From NCBI GenBank assembly GCA_020059765.1, contig JAGVBM010000210.1, positions 1 to 5,562 on the forward strand: a DNA stretch of 5,562 nucleotides, read 5' to 3'. The position numbers and the translations under genes were made by a program. Below the pieces are notes generated by a model. The model saw only the letters and a list, made by a program, of their open reading frames with translations. It was not told the origin of the DNA and searched no databases. The stretch comes from Bacillota bacterium. GTDB lineage: Bacteria; Bacillota; Bacilli; Tumebacillales; Effusibacillaceae. This document shows positions 1 to 5,325 of the stretch, piece after piece. The stretch's first letter is position 1. Each line of letters opens with the position of its first letter.

Positions 1-128
1 CACGGAATGACTTATCGTCATTAAGGACTAGTTATTCCAGAGAGAAGCAAAAATTGTGCCAACTTTTTTGGTGACAGTTCTGTGTCATTGCGTGAGGTTA
101 TGATGTAAAACTGCATCGAATCGTCGAA

Positions 129-144
129 ATAGAATGTATTCTAT
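129..144. repeat. 16-bp AT-rich palindrome of unknown role
   Basis: ATAGAAT and ATTCTAT are perfect 7-bp inverted arms separated by GT. The element lies between dyad site 1 and the palindrome at 151-164 in the control region. It may be an operator, but no family is recognised from the sequence. Confidence 0.4.
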
Positions 145-150
145 GTACCT

Positions 151-164
151 ACCAAACGTTTGGT
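151..164. promoter_or_regulatory. 14-bp perfect palindrome, LacI-family-like operator
   Basis: ACCAAACGTTTGGT is a perfect 14-bp palindrome with a central CG step. Its core CAAACGTTTG is identical to the core of the E. coli PurR operator, and LacI/GalR-family operators typically have this central-CG form. It lacks the outer TG/CA of a standard Bacillus cre site. It sits between dyad sites 1 and 2, about 140 bp upstream of the predicted start of transcription, where a bound protein could affect looping by the activator. The palindrome is seen directly. The family assignment and role are inference. Confidence 0.45.
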
Positions 165-271
165 TTTGAGGGGTGGACAAACGAATGATGCAATATTGCA
201 TCGGAGTTGCATTTCTGCATCATCTTGGCTGTGAAAATCCCTGCAAATTGGCGGAATGCGGAACTGTTTGC

Positions 272-288
272 TTGGCACACATCTTGCA
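272..288 (+). promoter_or_regulatory. Sigma-54 (-24/-12) promoter of the dehydratase-hydrolase operon
   Basis: TTGGCAC-acatc-TTGCA matches the RpoN consensus TGGCAC-N5-TTGCW at every conserved base. The invariant GG (274-275) and GC (286-287) have the required 12-bp period. Transcription should begin near 299, which leaves a leader of about 47 nt before the ATG at 346. The element overlaps the upstream part of the longest open frame (ATG at 256) and so helps rule out that start. A sigma-54 activator gene in the same locus supports the call. Confidence 0.9.
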
Positions 289-306
289 ATAATTCATTTT
301 GCAAAA

Positions 307-323
307 GTTTGCTTCAGGCAAAC
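307..323 (+). other. Small hairpin in the 5' leader
   Basis: GTTTGC (307-312) and GCAAAC (318-323) are perfect 6-bp arms around a 5-nt loop. The hairpin would lie in the mRNA leader, ending 3 nt before the purine-rich ribosome binding site. It could protect the 5' end or have no function. Confidence 0.3.
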
Positions 324-345
324 AACAGGAAGGGGAGAGCGGGCA

Positions 346-1812
346 ATGATGACAGGGGAGGAATACATTGAAAGTCTGCGGTTGCAGCAAAAGGAAGTGT
401 ATTTTATGGGTCAGCGGGTGGAGAATGTGGTGGATCATCCGGCCATGCGTCCGCATATCAACTCGGCAGCCGTTACTTATCGACTGGCAACCGACCCGGA
501 ATACAACGACCTTGCGTCGGCCACTTCTCATTTGACGGGCCGCAAGATCAACCGGTGGACGCATGTTCCCCAGAACCAGGAAGACTTGGTGAAAAAAGCG
601 ATGATGCTGCGGGCAGCCGGACAAATCACGGGGACCTGTTTTCAGCGGTGTGTTGGAATGGATGGATTGATCACCCTGTATTCCGTCACTTGGGAGATGG
701 ATCAAAAACTGGGGACGGATTATCATGAACGGTTTAAAACGTTTCTGATTGAGACGCAAGACCATGATTACATGACGGACGGAGCGATGACAGACCCGAA
801 GGGAGACCGTTCCAAACGCCCCTCCGACCAGCATGATCCCGATCTGTACGTACGGGTGGTGGAAAAAAGGGAAGAAGGGATTATTGTGCGAGGGGCGAAA
901 ATGCACCAGACCGGCGCGATCAACTCGCACCAGATCTTGGTCATGCCCGGTACCGCCATGACACCGGCCGATGCCGATTATGCGGTTTCCTTTGCGGTCC
1001 CGGCAGATGCGCCCGGTTTAATCTATGTGTTCGGCAGACAGGTGAACGACAGCCGCAAATGGGAAGGAACAATCGACCAGGGCAATCCCACATACGGTGT
1101 CGTCGGCGGAGAAGCGATGATCATCTTCGATGATGTGTTTGTACCGTGGGAACGAGTATTTATGTGCGGAGAAACAGAGTTTGCGGGAACGTTGGTGGAG
1201 CGGTTCGCCTCCTATCATCGGCAAAACTATGGGGCTTGCAAGTCGGGCAACCTGGACGTTTTAATCGGTGCTGCGGTAGCAGTGGCAGATATGCACGGTG
1301 TGGCAAAAGCCGGACATGTCAAAGACAAGCTGGCAGAAATGGCGCATTTGGTGGAAACGATGTACAGCGGTGCGCTGGCATGCTCCTATCACTGCTCGTC
1401 GTTTGGCTGCGGAACCGCCTTTGTCGATCCCGTGCTGGCCAATGCATCCAAGTACAACACGGCCCGTTATTACCCGGAAGTGACCCGACTGGCGCAGGAC
1501 ATTGCCGGCGGATTCATCGCCACACTCCCTTCCGAACAAGAGCTGGAAAACCCGCGTGTCGCTTCGTTTATCCATAAGTATTACAAGACGGGAGAGAATG
1601 TGGATCCAATTGATCGAATCAAAATGGGCCGGTTGATCGAAAACATGACCGGATCCACGCCGATTGTCGAATGTATGCACGGCGCCGGTTCGCCGCAAGC
1701 GCAGCGTGTGGTGATTCAGCGATTGATTCGATGGCAGGACAAACGGAAATTGGCGGAGGAGATCGTGCGAGAAGAACAGGAGGAAAGTGCATGGAAGCCA
1801 TCCAATTGTTAA
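346..1812 (+). CDS. abfD: 4-hydroxybutyryl-CoA dehydratase / vinylacetyl-CoA isomerase (HpaB-superfamily, [4Fe-4S]/FAD)
   Basis: This 488-residue protein should dehydrate a 4-hydroxyacyl-CoA to an enoyl-CoA (4-hydroxybutyryl-CoA to crotonyl-CoA in known members) in the cytoplasm, using FAD and a [4Fe-4S] cluster. Seen here: cluster ligands C98 and C102 in CFQRCVGMDG, H291 and C298 in HRQNYGACK, and T189, E256, Y295, K299 and E442 (in ECMHGAGSPQAQ). These correspond to C99, C103, H292, C299, T190, E257, Y296, K300 and E455 of the Clostridium aminobutyricum enzyme as I remember it. The length (about 490 in that enzyme) fits. The cluster ligands argue against an ordinary flavin-dependent HpaB monooxygenase. 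The start at 346 follows AGGAAGGGGAG (327-337) and lies downstream of the sigma-54 promoter; ATG 256 would be upstream of the mRNA start. About 12 residues are missing between C298 and E442 relative to the clostridial enzyme, and the C-terminus has an extra charged tail. The exact substrate is not proven. Confidence 0.88.
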   Translation: MMTGEEYIESLRLQQKEVYFMGQRVENVVDHPAMRPHINSAAVTYRLATDPEYNDLASATSHLTGRKINRWTHVPQNQEDLVKKAMMLRAAGQITGTCFQRCVGMDGLITLYSVTWEMDQKLGTDYHERFKTFLIETQDHDYMTDGAMTDPKGDRSKRPSDQHDPDLYVRVVEKREEGIIVRGAKMHQTGAINSHQILVMPGTAMTPADADYAVSFAVPADAPGLIYVFGRQVNDSRKWEGTIDQGNPTYGVVGGEAMIIFDDVFVPWERVFMCGETEFAGTLVERFASYHRQNYGACKSGNLDVLIGAAVAVADMHGVAKAGHVKDKLAEMAHLVETMYSGALACSYHCSSFGCGTAFVDPVLANASKYNTARYYPEVTRLAQDIAGGFIATLPSEQELENPRVASFIHKYYKTGENVDPIDRIKMGRLIENMTGSTPIVECMHGAGSPQAQRVVIQRLIRWQDKRKLAEEIVREEQEESAWKPSNC

Positions 1813-2933
1813 AAGACATGCTGCGGTTGAAAAGCGTCAATCCGCCGGGAGACGAAGAACCGGTCGCCAGGTTGATCGCGTCGGTTCTGCAGCACAATGG
1901 GATTGAGGCAGAGGTGAAAACGCTCGATCGCAACCGGGCGAATGTGGTGGCGCGGATTCCCGGCAACGGCAGGAAGAAGAGCCTTGTGTTCAGCGGACAT
2001 ATGGATACGGTGCCGCCAGGTGACATTCCATGGGAGTTTGATCCATACGAAGCGATGGAACAGGATGGGAAAATCTACGGCCGTGGTGCGTCCGACATGA
2101 AAAGCGGGTTGGCTGCAATGGTCATGGCCCTTGTGGAGATTGCCCAATCGGGAGCCGAACTGCAGGGAGATCTGATCCTCGCCGCAACGGCCGGTGAAGA
2201 AGTCGATTGCCTCGGTGCCCATGCAATGGTGAAAGACGGGCTGCTGGACGGAGTAGGTGCGATGGTGATTGGCGAGCCGAGCAGCGGGGAAATTTTTGTC
2301 GCTCATAAAGGGGCGCTCTGGCTTGAAGTCACAGCGTTTGGCAAAACGGCTCATGGTTCGATGCCGGAACAGGGCAGCAATGCGATCGAACACATCAATA
2401 GGTTTATCAACGCGCTGCGGGAAGAGTTTCGGTTTCAATTTGAACGGGATCATCTGCTCGGCGAACCGACACTGAATTTGAGCGTGATTGCAGGCGGTGT
2501 AAAAACCAACGTCGTGCCTGATGCCTGCCGCTTGCAGATTGATATCCGGACGGTTCCGGGGCAGAATCACCAAGCCATTCTGGCGGACATTCAATCCATC
2601 ATGAGCGGATTGGAGGAACAGTCGGACGCGAGATACGAAGTGACCGTACTGAACGACAAACCCTCTGTTCGCACGCAGGTGGAGCAAGAAATCGTCGGAT
2701 TGGCGGCGGCAGCGGGTCAAGAATTGTTTGCGCGGGAGTTTCAACCGGGCGGGGTGCGTTATTTTACGGATGCTTCCGTCTTTGTACCCGGATCCGGCGG
2801 TGATTTGCCGGTCATCGTATACGGTCCCGGCGATGAGAAACTGGCGCATCAGCCGAACGAATATGTGGAAATCGCGAAATATATGGAGGCAGTTCGATTT
2901 TACAGAGAACTGGCACTGCGTTATCTGGCGTAA
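1791..2933 (+). CDS. M20-family metallohydrolase (ArgE/DapE/CPG2-like amidohydrolase)
   Basis: A 380-residue di-zinc hydrolase, expected to cleave an amide bond of an N-acyl amino acid, small peptide or similar conjugate in the cytoplasm; no signal peptide is visible. The M20 pattern is complete: H70-x-D72 in FSGHMDTVPPGD, bridging D102 in GRGASDMKSG, catalytic base E136 with ligand E137 in TAGEEVD, E162 in IGEPS, and a C-terminal ligand H353 in AHQPNEY. The lid/dimerisation domain lies around 171-290 and contains GKTAHGSMP. ATG 1791 is preceded by a perfect AGGAGG (1778-1783) inside the 3' end of the dehydratase gene. The frames overlap by 22 bp, so the two are co-transcribed and probably translationally coupled. 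The frame stays open upstream to 1671, but no ribosome site supports a longer form. The substrate within the M20 family cannot be read from these motifs. Confidence 0.9.
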   Translation: MEAIQLLKDMLRLKSVNPPGDEEPVARLIASVLQHNGIEAEVKTLDRNRANVVARIPGNGRKKSLVFSGHMDTVPPGDIPWEFDPYEAMEQDGKIYGRGASDMKSGLAAMVMALVEIAQSGAELQGDLILAATAGEEVDCLGAHAMVKDGLLDGVGAMVIGEPSSGEIFVAHKGALWLEVTAFGKTAHGSMPEQGSNAIEHINRFINALREEFRFQFERDHLLGEPTLNLSVIAGGVKTNVVPDACRLQIDIRTVPGQNHQAILADIQSIMSGLEEQSDARYEVTVLNDKPSVRTQVEQEIVGLAAAAGQELFAREFQPGGVRYFTDASVFVPGSGGDLPVIVYGPGDEKLAHQPNEYVEIAKYMEAVRFYRELALRYLA

Positions 2934-2947
2934 TTGTACAATTTCTG

Positions 2948-2979
2948 GCCTTCCTGAAATAAGGAAGGCTTATTTTATT
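2948..2979 (+). terminator. Rho-independent terminator after the M20 gene
   Basis: GCCTTCCT (2948-2955) pairs perfectly with AGGAAGGC (2962-2969) around a 6-nt loop, followed by the T-rich run TTATTTTATT. It starts 15 nt after the M20 stop codon. It should end the first operon and separate it from the regulator gene. Confidence 0.9.
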
Positions 2980-3009
2980 CATATAAACGAAAAATTCTGA
3001 TAAGATAAT
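2978..3009 (+). promoter_or_regulatory. Possible weak sigma-A promoter of the regulator gene
   Basis: A TTCATA hexamer (2978-2983) lies 17 bp before TAAGAT (3001-3006), overlapped by GATAAT (3004-3009). Each is only a partial match to TTGACA/TATAAT. No -24/-12 element is visible in this gap, so the activator is probably made from a low-level housekeeping promoter, as is common. Transcription would start near 3013-3016, which would make a TTG start at 3017 leaderless and favours the GTG at 3050. Confidence 0.35.
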
Positions 3010-3049
3010 AGGCAAATTGAAACATAGAAGAAGAAGTGGGTGGCGTGGC

Positions 3050-4375
3050 GTGTTTCCAAAAGAAATGGAATGGATTTTGGAATCTTTGTTTGACGGGATC
3101 TATATTGCGGACCATCGGGGCGTAGGCGTATTCGTCAATTGTGCCTATGAGCGAATCACCCGTATTCCCCGTCAGCGGTTGTTGGGCAAGTCGATGAAAC
3201 AGGTCGTCGAAGAAGGAATCGTTTCTCACTCCGTCACACTGCAAGTGATGGAAACAGGACAGTCACATACGATTCGGCAGCGTGTGGAAACGGGAAAAGA
3301 GATTCTCGCGACGGGCAATCCCGTTTTTTCAACGGATGGTCAATTGCTCTGGGTTGTCACGAATGTGCGTGACATATCGGAACTGTCCGCATTATATGAA
3401 GAACTTCAATCAAACAAAGCGGAACTGTCCAAATTGCAGGAGGAGAGCCCGACCGTTATCAGCGTCAGCCCCTGCATCAAGGACGTGGTGAAAGAAGTCA
3501 AGCGGGTGGCGCAAACCGATTCCACAGTTTTGCTGCTTGGCGAATCGGGTGTGGGCAAAGAAGTGTTTGCCAATTTGATTCACAAAAACAGTCCGCGTGC
3601 CAAACAGCCCTTTGTTAAAATCAACTGCACCGCCATCCCGTCGGGCTTTCTCGAATCAGAACTGTTCGGCTACGAGAGCGGTTCTTTCACCGGTGCACGC
3701 CGGGAGGGAAAACCCGGCCTGTTCGAAATCGCGGATGGCGGAACGATATTCCTGGATGAAATCGGCGACATGCCGTTGGAACTGCAGGCGAAGCTGCTTC
3801 GTGTCCTGCAGGATTATGAATTCTATCGGATCGGCGGGACAAAACCGCGTAAAGTTGATATACGGGTCATTTCCGCCACGAACCAAGATCTCTCCAAAAA
3901 GATCAAGGAAAAAACGTTTCGTGCAGACCTGTACTACAGGCTGAATGTGGTGCCGATTCAGATTCCTCCTTTGCGCGAGCGGCAGGCGGACATTCCGGTA
4001 CTGGCCTATCATTTCCTGAATCAATACAACATCCAGCATCAGCGGAACGTAGGCATCGATCCGCAGGTCATCCATGTCTTCCAAGACTATCAATGGGAAG
4101 GAAATGTCCGTGAAATCGCCAATTTGATGGAGCGATTGGTGGTGACGGCAAATGAAACGTTTATCAAAGAAACGGATCTCCCGCCCGCCATGCTGCAATC
4201 GGGAGGTTTCGCTGCTCCCATGGGCCTGAAACGATATTTGGAAGAAGCGGAAAAGAAATTTTTGGAAAACGCGCTGCAGGAACATCAAAGCATGCGGCGT
4301 GCCGCACGAGTGATCGGTATCGATCAATCCACTTTTGTACGGAAAGCCAAGAAGTATGGAATCAACGCCAAGTAG
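3050..4375 (+). CDS. Sigma-54-dependent transcriptional activator (PAS-AAA+-HTH)
   Basis: A 441-residue bacterial enhancer-binding protein. In order: an N-terminal PAS sensor domain (about 5-110; ESLFDGIYIADHRG then NPVFSTDGQLLWVV), a short coiled-coil-like linker (about 109-132), the AAA+ domain, and a C-terminal Fis/TyrR-like helix-turn-helix (about 414-438). AAA+ motifs are Walker A GESGVGKE (164-171), the sigma-54-contacting loop GSFTGA (211-216, a variant of GAFTGA), Walker B GGTIFLDE (230-237), arginine-finger region FRADLYYRLN (R291, R297), PLRER (307-311) and sensor II WEGNVRE (349-355). No receiver or GAF domain is present, so it probably responds to a small ligand or partner through the PAS domain. 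GTG 3050 is preceded by GGTGG at a 6-nt spacing. A TTG at 3017 (452 residues) and an ATG at 3065 are alternatives with poorer signals. It lies between two sigma-54 promoters, its likely targets. Confidence 0.92.
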   Translation: MFPKEMEWILESLFDGIYIADHRGVGVFVNCAYERITRIPRQRLLGKSMKQVVEEGIVSHSVTLQVMETGQSHTIRQRVETGKEILATGNPVFSTDGQLLWVVTNVRDISELSALYEELQSNKAELSKLQEESPTVISVSPCIKDVVKEVKRVAQTDSTVLLLGESGVGKEVFANLIHKNSPRAKQPFVKINCTAIPSGFLESELFGYESGSFTGARREGKPGLFEIADGGTIFLDEIGDMPLELQAKLLRVLQDYEFYRIGGTKPRKVDIRVISATNQDLSKKIKEKTFRADLYYRLNVVPIQIPPLRERQADIPVLAYHFLNQYNIQHQRNVGIDPQVIHVFQDYQWEGNVREIANLMERLVVTANETFIKETDLPPAMLQSGGFAAPMGLKRYLEEAEKKFLENALQEHQSMRRAARVIGIDQSTFVRKAKKYGINAK

Positions 4376-4425
4376 CGCAGGTTCGCAACAATTGCCTCGG
4401 CAGCATTGGGATTTGGCGGGGTAAG

Positions 4426-4454
4426 GATGTAAACCGTCACCGTATCTGCGCATC
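4426..4454. promoter_or_regulatory. Degenerate activator half-sites upstream of the second sigma-54 promoter
   Basis: GATGTA at 4426-4431 repeats the left arm of dyad site 1; the first eight bases, GATGTAAA, are identical. CGCATC at 4449-4454 is one base off the right arm TGCATC. Neither is part of a full 16-bp dyad: arm matches are 8 and 7 of 12. They lie about 50-75 bp upstream of the predicted transcription start at 4502. They may be weaker binding sites for the same activator. Confidence 0.3.
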
Positions 4455-4474
4455 CTCCATCGGAGGCGCCTTTG
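4454..4474 (+). terminator. Possible weak terminator or hairpin after the regulator gene
   Basis: CCTCC (4454-4458) and GGAGG (4462-4466) form a short stem with a 3-nt loop, followed by CGCC and TTTG. The stem is short and the T-run poor, so termination would be inefficient. It is the only terminator-like structure in the 4376-4547 gap. Confidence 0.25.
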
Positions 4475-4491
4475 TTGGCATGATCCTTGCT
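4475..4491 (+). promoter_or_regulatory. Second sigma-54 (-24/-12) promoter, ahead of the SDR-ligase operon
   Basis: TTGGCAT-gatcc-TTGCT matches the TGGCAC-N5-TTGCW consensus with a single change (C to T at the last base of the -24 block). GG (4477-4478) and GC (4489-4490) have the exact 12-bp period. Transcription should start near 4502, which excludes the TTG at 4491 as the SDR start and leaves a leader of about 46 nt before ATG 4548. That nearly equals the leader length predicted for the first operon. Confidence 0.82.
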
Positions 4492-4547
4492 TGTTACAAG
4501 GTATCAGAAGAATCACCATGACGATAGGCAAGGGGGCATGCAAGCGT

Positions 4548-5312
4548 ATGATGGAGTTTCCCAGTTTCTCGCTCGAGGACAAAGTAAGTTTGATTACCGG
4601 GGGAAGTAAGGGAATTGGATGGGGCATGGCGGCCGGATTGGCGAATGCCGGATCCGATCTTGTGATTGTCAGCCGCAATCGGGAAGAACTTGAGAATGCG
4701 GCACATGAGCTGTCCCGATACGGCACCCGTGTCGTTCCGATTCCGTGCGATGTGTCCGACGCAAAGCAGGTTCAATCCATGGTGGAACGGGCTCTGCAAG
4801 AGATGGGGCGCCTCGACGTTTTGCTGAACAATGCGGGCATGAACATTCGCAAACCGTTGTCCGAATATGAAGAAACGGACTGGGATCAAGTGATTTCCGT
4901 CAATTTGAAAGGGATCTTCCTGGTCGGACGGGAGGTCGCCAAGAGGATGATTCCGGCCGGCGGATCGATCATCAATATTTCCTCGATATTTGGCAGTGTG
5001 GCGATGCCGTACCAAACGGGATATGCAGCCAGCAAAGGCGGCATCAATCAACTGACACGCGTCTGGGCAACCGAACTGGCTCCGCATCGGATCCGGGTGA
5101 ATGCGATTGCTCCCGCGTATATTGAAACCCCGATGACATCTGGCTGGCTGCACGATCCCGAACGGCTGCGGCAAATTGTGGACAGCACTCCGCTTGGACG
5201 TCTCGGAAGGCTGCAGGACCTGACGGGACCGGTCGTGTTTCTCGCTTCTGACGCGTCCGGTTATGTGACCGGGCACGTGCTGCATGTCGACGGCGGATGG
5301 ACAGCGCGATAG
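4548..5312 (+). CDS. Short-chain dehydrogenase/reductase (SDR), probably NADP(H)-dependent
   Basis: A 254-residue classical SDR that should interconvert an alcohol and a ketone in the cytoplasm. Seen: cofactor motif TGGSKGIG (17-24), D68-V69, NNAG (94-97), catalytic N119, S146, Y159 and K163 (YAASK), and a C-terminal VDGGW. K21 in the glycine motif and R43 just after the second strand, with no acidic residue there, point to NADP(H). The usual N-x-x-x-P-G segment reads NAIAPA, an Ala in place of Gly at 190. The start at 4548 gives a normal family length and follows AAGGGGG (4530-4536) at a long 11-nt spacing. ATG 4551 and ATG 4518 (ten residues longer, with AGAAG 7 nt upstream) are possible. 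The overall pattern resembles gluconate 5-dehydrogenase and 3-oxoacyl reductase types, but the substrate cannot be assigned. It is followed at once by an acyl-CoA synthetase gene. Confidence 0.9.
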   Translation: MMEFPSFSLEDKVSLITGGSKGIGWGMAAGLANAGSDLVIVSRNREELENAAHELSRYGTRVVPIPCDVSDAKQVQSMVERALQEMGRLDVLLNNAGMNIRKPLSEYEETDWDQVISVNLKGIFLVGREVAKRMIPAGGSIINISSIFGSVAMPYQTGYAASKGGINQLTRVWATELAPHRIRVNAIAPAYIETPMTSGWLHDPERLRQIVDSTPLGRLGRLQDLTGPVVFLASDASGYVTGHVLHVDGGWTAR

Positions 5313-5325
5313 GAGGGCCAATGAC

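Larger units (their letters stand above)
102..221. promoter_or_regulatory. Three 16-bp dyad repeats, likely activator binding sites (UAS) for the sigma-54 promoter
   Basis: Three 16-bp elements fit GATGCA-N4-TGCATC. Site 1 (102-117) is GATGTAAAACTGCATC with 11 of 12 arm bases. Site 2 (187-202) is GATGCAATATTGCATC, a perfect palindrome with 12 of 12. Site 3 (206-221) is GTTGCATTTCTGCATC with 11 of 12. With the transcription start predicted near 299 from the -24/-12 element, their centres lie near -190, -105 and -86, the usual range for enhancer sites of sigma-54 activators. Sites 2 and 3 are 19 bp apart centre to centre, close to two helical turns. The repeats and spacing are seen directly. 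That the activator encoded at 3050-4375 binds them is inferred from the shared locus. Confidence 0.75.

Noticed and set aside
1..74. Tail of an upstream gene at the left edge
   Set aside because: Short open stretches end at 24 and at 74 in two + frames, but they are too short to recognise and no terminator follows.
185..292. 35-codon cysteine-rich open frame on the + strand (starts MMQYCIG) with a GGTGG 8 nt upstream
   Set aside because: It coincides with dyad sites 2 and 3 and ends in the -12 element. The sequence is better explained as regulatory DNA, and the peptide resembles nothing I know.
256..345. Longer dehydratase starting at ATG 256 (30 extra residues)
   Set aside because: The extra codons span the -24/-12 promoter and precede the predicted transcription start near 299. 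The ATG at 346 has a strong ribosome site and gives the family's normal N-terminus.
1809..2849. 346-codon open frame on the - strand opposite the M20 gene
   Set aside because: It mirrors a gene with a complete M20 motif set. Its translation is rich in His, Arg and Phe with no recognisable domain and no ribosome site, so it is a shadow frame.
4491..4547. SDR start at TTG 4491
   Set aside because: The TTG overlaps the -12 element and precedes the predicted transcription start near 4502.
3656..4726. 356-codon open frame on the - strand opposite the regulator and the start of the SDR
   Set aside because: It crosses two well-supported + strand genes and a sigma-54 promoter and shows no domain.
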